Part shown: positions 20,507-31,030 of the stretch, in pieces
Numbering within the stretch: the stretch's first letter is position 1
Layout of the letters: each line of letters begins with the position of its first letter
NCBI GenBank assembly: GCA_002197995.1
Contig: NGZR01000001.1
Coordinates: 13,721,501 to 13,785,500, forward strand
DNA length: 64,000 nucleotides
DNA from: Gaeumannomyces sp. JS-464
Taxonomy: Eukaryota > Ascomycota > Sordariomycetes > Magnaporthales > Magnaporthaceae
Direction: 5' to 3'
Notes under the pieces: model-generated
Databases searched by the model: none
What the model saw: the letters and a program-made list of their open reading frames with translations, nothing else
Told to the model about the DNA's origin: nothing
Position numbers and translations under genes: made by a program

Positions 20507-21750
20507 ATGGATACCTCCATCGTTGCCTCCCGGGCGTTGCTCCGGCGCAAAGCCCGCCAAATCTTCCTCCTCTATATGCAGGCCATCACGGCCACCTGCA
20601 TCTCCGGAACCCTTAGGGGCGTAGGCGGAGGCCTACGGACCGTGCATACGGCGGTATTTTCCGGCGACACCCTTCTCCGATATTGGCAAAGACCCGAGGC
20701 CGCCCCGGCCTTCAGGGAGCTCTTCCGGGTTAACCAAAGCACTTTTCTAGGCCTTTGCGACTGGCTGAACACGAATACGGGCCTCACGGGATCAAAACTC
20801 GTCTCCTTGCGCGAGAAAGTGGCTTGTTTCCTATACATCTGTGGGCAAGGTGTCTCTTTTCGAATGGCGGCCCACCTCTTTAACCGCAGCCCGGCGACAA
20901 CCCACCGGTACTTCCACGAGGTACTGCAGGCCATGATCGCCCTCCACGCCGCATTTGTGACGTTGCCGGAGGTCTCCGACGTCTGGTGGCCCGATTCAAG
21001 GCGTCAGGAGGTCCGGGAGGCCTTTGCTGGGTGCTTGGGAGCCATCGACGGGACCCTGATTAACGCCAAAGTTAGCGCGGCGGAGGGGATCGCCTGGAGG
21101 AGTCGGAAGGGCCTAACGGCACAAAACGTCCTGGCGGCCGTAGATCACGGCGGGCGGTTCGTTTTCGTCATGGCAGGCGCTGAGGGCTCAATGCACGACT
21201 CCCTGTTGCTCCGGAAGGCCCAACAGGCCGGATTTTGCATCCCAAAAGGTCATTTTTACCTTGGAGATGCCGGCTTTTTCCAGGGCACCGGGGTAATAAC
21301 CCTTTTACCGCGACGAGATATCACCTCCAAGAACAAGGCCTTGCCCGGCCGGAGACCCCTGCCGAGCTTTTCAATCTGTACCATGCAAAAATGCGTGTAG
21401 TTGTTAAGAGGGCTTTCGGTGAACTCCAAAGCCGCTGGAAGGTCGTCAGGGGCACGCCTCCCGAATACGATATCCGCTCGCAAGTCGATGTCGTGTTGGC
21501 CGTTACGGCCCTGCATAACTTCATTTTGAAGAGGGAATCCAGGGCATCTTCAGGATCCAATCCTGGTCCCGAACAAGCCAGAATTGAGGGAGGAAATGCA
21601 CTTCAAAGGGCTTGGGTTAAAAGGGAGGCTGTAAGGCGAGGGCAGGAAATGGGCACAACGCAAGCGTCTTGGAGTCACTATAAGGCCTCGATAGCCGATA
21701 AGTTGTGGGCCGACTACCAGGCCTATAGAGCTCGTGAGGAGGCGGCATAA
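20507..21750 (+). pseudogene. PIF/Harbinger DDE transposase with one frameshift
   Basis: The start is the ATG at 20507 in CCAATGG context. The N-terminal part contains a helix-turn-helix-like stretch (R-E-K-V-A-C-F-L-Y-I-C, then S-P-A-T-T-H-R-Y-F-H-E-V). The DDE_Tnp_4 core shows G-A-I-D-G-T-L-I (first D), G-S-M-H-D-S-L-L-L (second D), Y-L-G-D-A-G-F, and after the frame change R-Y-H-L-Q-E-Q-G, N-L-Y-H-A and R-A-F-G-E-L-Q-S-R-W (catalytic E) then A-L-H-N-F-I. The first frame ends at 21400. The conserved sequence switches frame at about 21300, where a CCC run appears one base short. At about 414 codons it is full-length for HARBI1-like enzymes. Confidence 0.85.
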
Positions 21751-21761
21751 CGTGCCCGGCC

Positions 21762-22492
21762 CTACCAGAGGGCCGTTCCCTGGCCTGCAGGTGTTGGGCG
21801 GCCGTGGGGATCTGATCCCCTTTGGGCCCAATTGCCCGCAAAGGCGGCCTCGTGGAGGTCCGGGCGGAAAAGAGGCCTCCTTCGCATCCAACGGGCGGTA
21901 GGCCGGATCGCAAAAAACGACTCCCAGGCTTGATTGCTGGCGAGATACAGCCCCGTGACCGGATCGAGGCCAACGCCCGACCGCCTCCCAAAGTCCAGGC
22001 AGTCTTTATACTGCCCCCGGAGACTGTTGTACTTGTTTTTCACCCTTTTTGACCAGTCGATATAGGGCCATTGGTCGGATAAAGCATCTGCAGCACTTCT
22101 GAGGCACTTGGCCTGCCAGTTGGCGATCGCCGGATTCATTTTCCCTGCCGGCCGGCCTCCGCGAGGGCCTCGAGGAAGGCCAGAAGCTGATCAACGGTCC
22201 AGTCGCCGCGTCTCCGGCCCTCTTGGGAGGCCTGGGAACCTCCCACGGAGGTCCCCTGGGTCGTTTGCGAGGCTGCGGCAAGGGAGGGTGCCGTAGAGGG
22301 TGCAGGAGAGGGTGGAGAGGACGACTCCGGGGCCTCTGGGGAGCCTGCCGGGGTCCCCAACGTGACCTGGGTGCCCTGAGGGCCCTCCTCCTCCCAGGCA
22401 GAGGCCGCGGGAGACGAGGGGGGTAGAGATAGGGCGCGATCCTCCTGTTCCAGGCGCCGGCGCCGGAGACGGAGGGACAGTTGACGAGGCAT
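21762..22492 (-). pseudogene. Harbinger Myb/SANT-like accessory protein, frameshifted
   Basis: It is transcribed divergently towards the transposase gene's end. The ATG at 22490-22492 starts a Ser/Pro/Glu-rich N-terminus, then R-R-G-D-W-T-V-D-Q-L-L-A-F-L-E-A-L. In a shifted frame follow C-L-R-S-A-A-D-A-L, R-V-K-N-K-Y-N-S-L-R-G-Q-Y-K-D-C, and N-Q-A-W-E-S-F-F. That is the fungal Myb/SANT-like layout (W-T...L...L......KN+YxxL+xxY..W). The break is at about 22140, where a GGG run appears one base short, and another lies near 21830. In PIF/Harbinger elements this partner binds DNA and imports the transposase. Confidence 0.75.
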
Positions 22493-22980
22493 GGTACCGG
22501 AAGTAGGGTTGGTAGGTAAAAAGGAAGGGTTGTGGGTAATGTAGATAGAGTATATTAGTCGTTCTGCTACTTGTTTTTTATCTGGAACCAACCTGCTAGA
22601 GGCTCCTCCTTATATACTACCAAAATCTCTGGCTTCTGGGCTCTCGAACGAGCCTATTGCCGGCCTCAGAGGCCCTCTGGATCCCCCAGAACGTGAGGCT
22701 ATTCCGGCCTGCTTTCACCCTGGATGCGGACTTTGCACGGGTCGTTGTTATTTTTGGGAATAGCTTCTATTTTGATCGTCTGTGCCCTTTGCTTTTTATA
22801 GATGGACGTTCCCTGTCTGCCCTGGATGGGAATTCACCGAAAAGCAGGGCCAAATATACATCAACGGCCACAGGGCTATCCCGGGCGTTGTCTCCACGTC
22901 GATAATTAAGCTTAAATCAAGGCAAAAAACCACAAGGGGGGTCAAAAAACCAAAAACCGCATAGTATCGAACACGCCCCA

Positions 22981-23161
22981 AGGTGGCTATCATCAAAAGG
23001 GAAACAGAAGACTCTACGCCCTTGCTGTAAAGCACTCCTGGTTCTAGCGCCGAAGGGACCCAACAGCTTCTGGTGCGGCTGTTCCCTATACTGGATTCCA
23101 CTGGCTTTACAAGCATGACGGACGTGCCGCACCGGAAAGCTTTGGTACGACCGGTTTGCTT
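22981..23161. other. unassigned boundary sequence
   Basis: Short stretch between the Harbinger right end and the stop of the hypothetical gene, with no distinct feature. Confidence 0.4.
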
Positions 23162-23962
23162 TCAGTACGAGAAGGTGTAGCCTTCGGCAGATTCCCAGTC
23201 TGGCCTCGGGGGCGCGCCAGGGCGGCTCGGCAGCGTCATGAGAGCAGCTGACACGCACTGGAACGGCTCGATGCCATCCTCCATGGGGCCCAGCTCGAGA
23301 GCGATGTTCCGGCACTGAGAAACCGACACAACCTCGCCCGCTCCCGGAGGAGGGTATTCCCCGTGCATCAGATGTATCTTTTCGATCCTATGGTATCGGA
23401 ACAGCTGTGGGTAGTCGGCCAGAATCATGTGGATGCGAGCAATGTGCGGCTGGGCCGACATGAAGTGGAACACCTGCCTCTCGATCTCGCTATCGGCATC
23501 GTATCGCAATGTCAGCCGCTCGGTCTTGGGGCACGGGGTGGAGCCGTTGGCGCCCGGCAGCGTGTCGAAGGCGATCTCCATGGCGTCTGCGGTGCTCAGT
23601 ATCAGGCCCTGGCTCGTTTCTTGCGTGACGGCAAGGACATCATCGAATATCACAAGCTTGAGGGGCTTGCGCGGGAGCTGGTCTTGGTTACCCCGCGCGT
23701 GCGCCCATGTAAAGGCGATCAGGTCCGACATCCTCAGGCCCAGGTGCGCTCCAGCGAACATGGTCGAGTTCATCATTTTCACCATCAGGTTGCCTGTGTC
23801 GACGTCGTGTGAGGTGTCGAGAACGCCATACACGAAATACGCTGTCGAAGTAGTGTCCCATTGCGTGCTGGGCGTCAGGCCACGCGTCGTGGGCAGACCT
23901 TGTAGGATGTGCTGGCCGCTGCGCCCAAATTTGACAACGACCTGTCGGCGGGGAGGATCCAT
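23162..23962 (-). CDS. hypothetical protein, 266 residues
   Basis: A single uninterrupted frame from the ATG at 23960-23962 to the TGA-equivalent at 23162. The composition is that of a real soluble protein, with a mix of hydrophobic and charged residues, several Trp/Tyr/Cys, and no low complexity. Visible features are L-K-L-V-I-F-D-D-V-L-A-V-T near residue 105, a central F-D-T-L-P-G-A-N segment, and a C-terminal G-Y-T-F-S-Y. No signal peptide, membrane segment or known catalytic motif is seen. The opposite strand is also open for ~150-180 codons, which is common in GC-rich genes. The family is not recognised. It lies convergent with the Harbinger element, 180 bp away. Confidence 0.55.
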   Translation of the reverse strand: MDPPRRQVVVKFGRSGQHILQGLPTTRGLTPSTQWDTTSTAYFVYGVLDTSHDVDTGNLMVKMMNSTMFAGAHLGLRMSDLIAFTWAHARGNQDQLPRKPLKLVIFDDVLAVTQETSQGLILSTADAMEIAFDTLPGANGSTPCPKTERLTLRYDADSEIERQVFHFMSAQPHIARIHMILADYPQLFRYHRIEKIHLMHGEYPPPGAGEVVSVSQCRNIALELGPMEDGIEPFQCVSAALMTLPSRPGAPPRPDWESAEGYTFSY

Positions 23963-25325
23963 CTAGAACCCACTGGCTGATATGTCTGGGAAGGCCCTAG
24001 GGTGGTTTGCCGAGTTAGATATTTTCGCTGTGGTGTGCCTGCTTCCTTCGGAGTCGGAGAACGAATGGAACTACTTGTCCTGAGCATTAAGCGCGGCCGC
24101 TGGTCTCTGCGCTATCTGCCTCCCATATTCCACCACTGCTGCGTCGAGAGGGGGTTGGTTTGATGCCATCGTGGCCTATAAGATGCGAGGTAGGCCAGTT
24201 GTTCATGCTCTTTCGCTCTGCTAGTGGTGCTTGTTCAATAATCGACCTGGAAGATATCCAACACGGTGAAAGGGCTTAAGTAGAAGCAGGGTAGTATTCT
24301 CTAACTCAGTCATTACTTGTAACTAGTTGCTCCTCATGGCCTTCTCATGAGTGATGCCTTAGCTGATAATCATTTCAGCGCTTCCCAATCAGTCGCTTTT
24401 CGATCAGCCAACCCCTGGAAGGTAGAAGTCTCCATTCCAACGCATGCGATACACGACTATCGGGAAAGGTCACCAACATCCTACGGGAAAGAGAATATCT
24501 CTTCGTCTGGGCTTCCCTGTTGAGCAAACTCAAGGTATTGGGATCGGGCGGAAATACCTGCTTGGGTGATTCACTGCCATGAGCAACCCAACCCCGAACC
24601 CAACAGCTGAAAGCCAAATCTCCGGCCACCAGATTAATACAACACGCCAAGCCATACAATCACGACAGTCATGGCCGATCCACTTACTAAAATAACATGA
24701 CAACAGCCGGGCAAAGATGCGTTGCGCCACAGCAACCCTAGGAGCAGCAGCGGGCGACCGGGCACGGAAAATGTGCTGCTCCGATTGTCCTAACACCCGC
24801 CGGGTCAAAGCCAAGAACAGAGTCACTTCGCAGATCCGGAACCATGAGTTGGGCGGGTGGGGGCTGCTTGGCTAAATCGACAGAGACCGGCACAATGTAC
24901 TTTGCTAGATTGCGTCCTTGTTCAAGCGGCACTCTAGATCAACATATCTGCAAGGATACTCATATTCGTTTCAAGATCCTCGACACCTGCATCGCTGTTT
25001 TTTTCGCAGGACAACTGCCGGAGCGCGACCACTGCCGGTGGTGCCCCGCACCAGAAGCCATCTAGATGTCGATATTGCGCCAAAACCAGTCGGCATTTTC
25101 CCCAACCGTCCCTCGAAAGCGATAGACAGGTGTATTTAATCTCAATGCCGCTCCCCTCGACGGATAGCAGGTGGCAGTCCCGCCAAGGAGCGATACGAAC
25201 TAGTGACGGGTGCCGCGTCCAAGCTCCCCTCCTCCCAACAATCCTTGCTGATACAGCGGCACGCTATTCGACTGTGATCCTCCCAGAAGATTCCCTCAGC
25301 GGAATACAGACTCCTGACCAACACA
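23963..25325. other. intergenic, promoter region of the DUF8021 gene at its right end
   Basis: No gene is recognised. A TATTTAATC element lies near 25133-25141, about 190 bp before the DUF8021 start, and the leader just upstream (25250-25325) ends in CAACACAATG. Short frames on both strands look like chance openings. Confidence 0.4.
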
Positions 25326-26114
25326 ATGCTCCGTCTGCTCGGCTACACCCCCATCGTGCTGGCCGCCCTGGCCCCGCACCAGGCCGCAGCGGCCGACTGC
25401 ACGCGCGAGTACCTCCAGGCCGCGGCCGACAGCTACGTCGCGGCGCAGCGGGCCGGCGACGCCTCCTTCGCAAGCGCCCTGTCGTCCGCGTCCAACTACA
25501 GCGAGAACTTCAAGCCGGCCGCGCAGCCCATCCTGTCCAAGCCGCTCAAGATCGACTTCACCCGCAGCATCCTCGACACGACCGCCTGCGCGACCTACAC
25601 CGAGGTCATCGTGACCGACCCGGCGCACCCCTACGTCATCGGCTCCCAGATCCACTGGGTCCCCGGCGCCGCCGCCGCGCCGGCCAAGATCGAGACGCTG
25701 GTCACGGACAAGGGCGACTGGCTGTTCAACGCGACCGGCACGCTCTACTACTCGAGCCGCGAGAAGTGGGACCCCATCCCCGAGGCACGGCGGGACTCAC
25801 GCGCGGCCATCAAGGCCGCCGGCGACGCGTACTGCGACCTCTTCAACGACAAGAGCGTCAAGGTGCCGTGGGGCACGCCGTGCCAGCGCCTCGAGGGCGG
25901 CGTCTACACGGGCCGCGGCCTCCCGACCGACTCGTGCAACGTGGGCGTGCCGAGCGGCGTCGTGCTCACCAACAGGCGCTACGTCATCGACGAGGTGCTG
26001 GGGACCGTCAGCATCTTCATGACTTTTGGCGGGTCGCCTGACAGCCACGAGTTCCGGCTCGAGAACGGGAAGTTGCGCTTTGTCCACACCATCACGGTGA
26101 CCGGGCGGGTTTAA
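25326..26114 (+). CDS. secreted DUF8021 domain-containing protein
   Basis: A single-exon 262-residue frame from the ATG at 25326 (CACAATG context) to the TAA at 26112-26114. Residues 1-22 form a signal peptide with a hydrophobic core (V-L-A-A-L-A) and an Ala-rich cleavage region before D-C-T-R-E. The mature protein matches the fungal DUF8021 layout: C-T-R-E-Y-L-Q-A-A, S-N-Y-S-E-N-F-K, I-D-F-T-R-S-I-L-D-T-T-A-C-A-T-Y-T-E, G-D-W-L-F-N-A-T-G-T-L-Y-Y and E-K-W-D-P-I-P. An A-G-D-A-Y-C-D-L-F-N-D segment, a C-Q-R-L-E-G-G and N-R-R-Y-V-I-D-E-V-L-G follow. Conserved cysteines suggest disulfides. The function of the family is not established; secretion is predicted. It shows no damage and is the best host gene in the window. 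Confidence 0.85.
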   Translation: MLRLLGYTPIVLAALAPHQAAAADCTREYLQAAADSYVAAQRAGDASFASALSSASNYSENFKPAAQPILSKPLKIDFTRSILDTTACATYTEVIVTDPAHPYVIGSQIHWVPGAAAAPAKIETLVTDKGDWLFNATGTLYYSSREKWDPIPEARRDSRAAIKAAGDAYCDLFNDKSVKVPWGTPCQRLEGGVYTGRGLPTDSCNVGVPSGVVLTNRRYVIDEVLGTVSIFMTFGGSPDSHEFRLENGKLRFVHTITVTGRV

Positions 26115-26280
26115 GGAGGGGGCACGCCGGCAGTGGCAGGGATGGAAGCAGGGCCGGGGGCTGTGGCGGGATGTGATACAACACAAGCAGAAGATGAAAT
26201 TTTCCTTCGGGGGACGCCCAGCTAGTAGGTAGAAACAAAAGAGGCTGTCTGCAGAGTGCCACTGGGATCAGGCATGCCGC

Positions 26281-28395
26281 TCAAACATTTGGACTCCTTG
26301 GCCACCACAGCCTACCGTCACTTCTCGCAGCATCGCTGCTGCTCCTTCGACCGCGACCACCGATGATCCCGGAGTCATCGGCTGGTGAGTGGCCACCATC
26401 GCCTTCGCTCCTCGACGACCTTGCGTCGTCGTAGCTCACCGTGACGATGTCGGTCCGCACGATCTGGCCCCTGGGGGGCGTCATTATGGGAAGCACCATG
26501 CTGTTTGCCCTATCGTCGTTGTTTCTAAGCGTGCCGCCAGCCCTTGGGGTAGTGCCCGCGCCTGCCTGGCTGGTTATAGTCAGCACTCTAGCTCCGCCAG
26601 ACCCCTTGTGCTGGTGCTGGTGGAGGCCCGGGCCTAGTGCGACTGTGGTCCCTGGAGTCGTCATGGCCCTGCCGAGCTGTAGTATGCTCTCCTGACTCGC
26701 CGACCTGTTTGAGATCTTGGTGCCCAAGTCCGCATTGCCCATTTCTGGCGCGGTGTCGCTGCGTTTGACGAGTCGTTTCGGGTTCTTGATGGCGGCGGCG
26801 TAGTAGTGTCCGGCAGCTGAAGAAGGTTGCCTGCGCTCGGGGCAACGATCACGGCAGTAGAGCGGACGCTGCTCTTGCGCTTTGGGTGCACCGGGTTGAT
26901 GGCCAATTCGAGGTCGTCGGCAGCCGCCGGAGAGCCCGTGTTCCAAGACTGCCGGGCACCCGAGCGGCCCAAAGTGTAGGCCTTGTCTCCGTGGTGCGCT
27001 CGGTAGCCACCCCCGTAGTCCGGGCGGCTTGGGTCGCTCCGCCCGCCGAGGAGGTGTCGGCCAAAAATCCGATCGATGAGGGGTCGGAGCACGGGGATGC
27101 AGGTTGCCATGATCAGAGTATTGCTCTCGACGCTGCCTTGTATGTTAGCTTGTCTCAATGGTGTACGGCGGGGAGCTGAGTGGACCTACTTCGTCCAAGC
27201 GACAAGTTCTGCCGTGTCATCTATGGTCGCCGGGTCAGGATTAATGTCGTCTACCGGTCCGGCATTGCATCGCAGAAGCTGATCTTACACGTATAATCTT
27301 TGCTTCCCAATGCTGGCAGAAAAGTGCACTTGTAGGTGGCGACAATGGCGGCGCTGTGATTATGATCCATGGGAATGGTTAGAAAATGCCCTAGGGGTCG
27401 AGAGTGGAGGGTACGCTAACGTACAAGACTCCAAGGCCAAGCGCTGTGCTTAGCGCCGCTTTCTTCCTCCATGATAAGCTTTGAAAGCCTAAAGAGAACT
27501 ATGGTTGGGTAGACGGCAAGGTACATGTCGACGAAAGCGGAATAGGCTTCGAGATCGGTGTGTCAGTGGTGCCACGCGAAAGCCACGCGGAAGCAGCGCG
27601 TGGTTTGCTCCCATAGGCCATGCTTACCTCCAGCAAAGTACGCAGTGTACAGGTTCACCCGGGGGTCCCAGCAATTCTTGGCCTCCTTTTTGATGCTCTT
27701 GTCCCACAGGGCCGAGACGGGGTTGCACTGCGCAAACTCGACGATGATGTTTGTGCACAGCACCACGAAGCACGAGCCGACGAGGCCCCACAGAAATCTT
27801 CTGTGAAGACGGCTAGGGTTCATGAGACGTGTTAGAAGCGCCACAATGGCGAGCTTGGGAAAGGCGAACGACAGTAGGCTAGGCACGAAGCCAGTCATGA
27901 TGAAGAAGATGGCGTCGTGCAGCTCCTTCTGCGTAAGGGCGCGCACGTGTCGACCGGCCCCTTGAGGTTGGCAACGACAGAGAAGCCGGCGGCGACCCAG
28001 GTGCAGACCATGGAGACAATGATGAGCCAATCGTCGAGGTGTGCGGCGCGCAGCACACGGGCCCGAGTGTACAGGCGTGCGATGACGAAAAGTGTCGTGA
28101 TGGATGTCAGGGCTAGGATTGTGACGATGATGCCTGGTCCTTTGTCCTGGGCTGCAATATCTGGTGGAAGCGGCTCGTTATCGTCGATGTGGTCACATTT
28201 GCTGCGCGAGCCACGAGGTGCAGTATTGTATCCATATCGTGCGACAGCAAGACCAGAGGCGCGGGCCTCGGTGGGCGCTGTGAGATTGCTGTTGACGCTA
28301 ATGGCAGTCGCTGTGGTAGGCCTGCGGTCGCGCTGGTGGCTTCTCTTTCTGAGGTCTGCGTGGTGCTGTTGGCCCGTCGACTGAGTCTAATTCAT
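26281..28395 (-). pseudogene. fungal rhodopsin-domain (PTH11-like) membrane protein, multiply broken
   Basis: The minus-strand coding pieces show the fungal rhodopsin-like fold. A helix I-I-V-T-I-L-A-L-T-S-I-T-T-L-F-V-I-A-R-L is followed by D-D-W-L-I-I, then L-H-D-A-I-F-F-I-M-T-G-F, K-L-A-I-V-A-L-L-T-R, and C-N-P-V-S-A-L-W-D. An intron follows (27627-27547, GTAAGC donor, AG acceptor), then S-A-F-V-D-M-Y-L-A-V-Y-P. A second likely intron precedes S-V-E-S-N-T-L-I-M-A-T-C-I-P-V-L-R-P-L-I. A long charged C-terminal tail ends at 26281. Damage: the only upstream ATG (28395) reads M-N-stop, one base is missing in a G-run near 27961, and frame changes lie near 27455 and 26800. The family includes PTH11-type receptors. 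Confidence 0.75.
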
Positions 28396-31030
28396 GGTTG
28401 CCCGGCGGTCGGTATTCAGCCAGCCCAAGGGGACCCAAAACTGTGTTTGCGCGGGGATGGGCGCGCAAGGAAATATGATATAATGGAAAGCCAGAGTTTA
28501 GCTACAGCAGTCCAGGATTGACATTACCGGCGGCCAGTCGGGCTTATTCTCGAGGAACGGCATCTCTAATCGGGTCTCGCAGGAATCTTGGCTGGGAGGA
28601 CGTGAGGCCCAGACCGGCGATTGGCCCGAGGATTTGGATGGACTTGACCAAGAGGGTGTGGGTGCAATCAACGCCGCCTCTCCTGCGATCGAGGTCTGAT
28701 GACTGCGGCCGGATCTGCTCCTCCCCTCTAGGGCGTTGGCCCGGCAAAATTTAGCAACCATAAAAGGATCTGGGGTTCATGGATGAGAGAAAGGGGATTA
28801 GTATCAGGCCCAACTGCAGCAACAGCCACGCCGACAGGAGGGGCTCGCCCCGGAATAGCCAAACAAGGCCCGGACTGTTGGCGCGAGCCCCGTCGCGCAG
28901 TGTACGTACTCCATCATTTCCGGGTGCTTGGCCATCCAGCTGTATCTAGAAGTCGTTTCGGTCTGCAAAGCGGCGTCAATTGCAACAGTGCCGCCAAACG
29001 CCGGTGAATGAACCGGTGAATCAAGGAGAGGGCATGAAGGGAGTTGGACCCTGGCGTTGGCAGCTTGCAGCAATCACCGCCACCATTTGGCATTGCCTGG
29101 TTTGGTTCGGACTACCCTGTCACAGCTCCTTTTGCCCCTGTCAGCATCGGTGGGTTGCACTCCACCAAACCTGTTCATTTCCTGGGTGCGTGTCAAGCTC
29201 TGTCTTTTCCTGGCCATTGGCCGGCCGCCTTCCTCTTGCCCATGATCGGCGCGGAAGGATTGCAGATTTGGGCCACGCCAAGCAGTCACAGGGACAATGT
29301 GGGCACCAAGGGAGACTCGAACACCGCAGGCCCGCGCCATAATTGGGCTATGAAGCTTCTCAGGGACTTCCATCAAGGGGCCCGCCGTGTTCCAGAAAAA
29401 CGAGCGGTGACTGCCAGACCCGTGGTGTTGGAAGCATGTGTGCCCCGCGAACGTCTGTGTCTCGCTACTGGCCGGGCGACCGGCCAGGGGTCTTTCTTTG
29501 TCGCGAAACCCGTCGTATTGACCTCCTAGAACTCGAGAACTGGCGGAGAACCATGTGGCCGCCCTCTGCTGCGCGTGGGGCGATGCGTTTAGCCGAGAGA
29601 CGCAACGCGGAATGAGGTTGCAGGCGGTCCAGAATTAGCCCGCTGCGGATATGTCCGCAGCCCTGGGTGGTGTGCGCGCGTCCTCGAGACATCCATGGGG
29701 CCATTCGTGCAGGCCACGGGAGGGATGATCGGCATCGCAGCGCACGGCCATTGCCTGTTTGTGCCAATCTCTTCTCGGTGCCAACGGACCGGAAGAGCGA
29801 CGGCGGTAGCTTGCAGGAGGTTGGGTGTTGGCGGCTGTTGGTTCGCAACTCGATAGTGAGCTTCTGTGTGCCATCTACTTGGCTCGGCACAGTCCACTTG
29901 AAGAACATATTAGGCAGAATTCCAACGCGAAGGCGATTGACGCAAGGGAGGGGGAGAACACGATGCTTTGCGACCAGCAGCAGCAGTTTTGGCGGGGAAA
30001 CATGGAAGCTCCGACCGACAGATCCAAGAAGAACCCCGCGGGGAATCCCCAAAAAAAAGCGGCACGAGTGGGCCCGCCAGTGGAGCAACAGCCAACCGCG
30101 ATGTCGCAACGAAGATCGACGCACGCCCTTTGTCGAAGGGCTACGACGGACACCTGGTTGCCCCATGGCTGTCGAAGCATCTCTGAGAAAGCTGGTCGCT
30201 ACCCTCAAGCTGGATCGCTGTGCCGCATCCCCGCTGCAATTGGCTCCTTGCATCAAACTCATGCACCTCCGTCTGGGCCCCAATCTGCTGTGCTAAACCA
30301 TCCCTGCTGACTGCGACCAACACAATACCCACCCAACCAACCGGCGTCGGCCATCTCGGCTCAATTAATCTCAACAAAGTCACAAATAATGATGCCTTCC
30401 TGCTGTTGGTCAATGCAACAAAACAACGCCCCTGGAGACCCTGCCGCTTCGGCCCATGTAGGTACGCGACGGGTTTGCATACAGTAGAACCGCCACGCCA
30501 TGTCCATGGAACCGATGCAGCACAACATGTTTCCCGGTGCAAGTACTAATAGTCAGTGCGCACAGCGTCTAACAGCTCCTGGCCGGCTTCCTGGCCGGCA
30601 AGCAGCCGACCATGCGCTCCCATGGCGCAGCAAGGCCCGCTGGGCCGATGGGAACCAGAATTAGAGTGCGCCCCCGGTTGAGTTGTGCTCCCCCCGGAGG
30701 AGCATTGGGCACGTTGGAAGAGAGCAGGACGTGCACGATGGGTCCAGCGTTGGATCTTGGGGACGGTCTCTGCCAAATCTAGGGACGTGAATTTGCCAGG
30801 TACCCCCGGCCACCTAGGCACTCGCGGCGACTTCAAGGAAAGGCTGCGCCGTACGCGGGTATCGTGTTTTTGGACATATGGCGGCAGTATAAACTCATCT
30901 TGCCATCTTAGCTAGTCAGTCACCCACCCGTTTGAGGACATTTCCCCTCCTCAGGCTGAGAATGACGCATTTTATCAAGGTCAAAGCAGCGGTGAGCGAC
31001 TTGGGTGGGACGGAGCCACGAAAATATTAA
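28396..31030. other. unassigned host-like DNA
   Basis: GC-moderate, non-RIPped sequence. A 272-codon minus frame (29465-30283) is the longest, but its Arg/Ser-heavy composition and the equally open plus strand suggest a chance frame. No domain, RNA gene or repeat was recognised. It may hold regulatory DNA or a diverged gene with introns. Confidence 0.35.

Larger units (their letters stand above)
20251..22980 (+). mobile_element. PIF/Harbinger DNA transposon, left end unclear
   Basis: This GC-rich unit carries the two divergent products typical of PIF/Harbinger: a DDE transposase (plus) and a Myb/SANT-like protein (minus). Its right end (about 22945-22980) has AAAAACCAAAAACCGC followed by ATAGTATCGAACACGCCC. 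This resembles the ends of the non-autonomous element at 31031-31864 (GGGC.TGTxCxAxACTAT then a GTTTTTTGGTTTTTTGACCCCCC-type run on the inward side). I could not find a matching left end; the sequence simply abuts the pogo relic at ~20251, so the left terminus may be deleted. No RIP signs. Confidence 0.8.

Noticed and set aside
25130..26041. 303-codon alternative frame over the DUF8021 gene
   Set aside because: Arg/Gly-rich out-of-frame translation of the same GC-rich exon; the 262-codon frame has the signal peptide and family motifs.
29465..30283. 272-codon minus frame in the host island
   Set aside because: Arg/Ser-heavy, plus strand equally open, no family resemblance or start context; probably chance.
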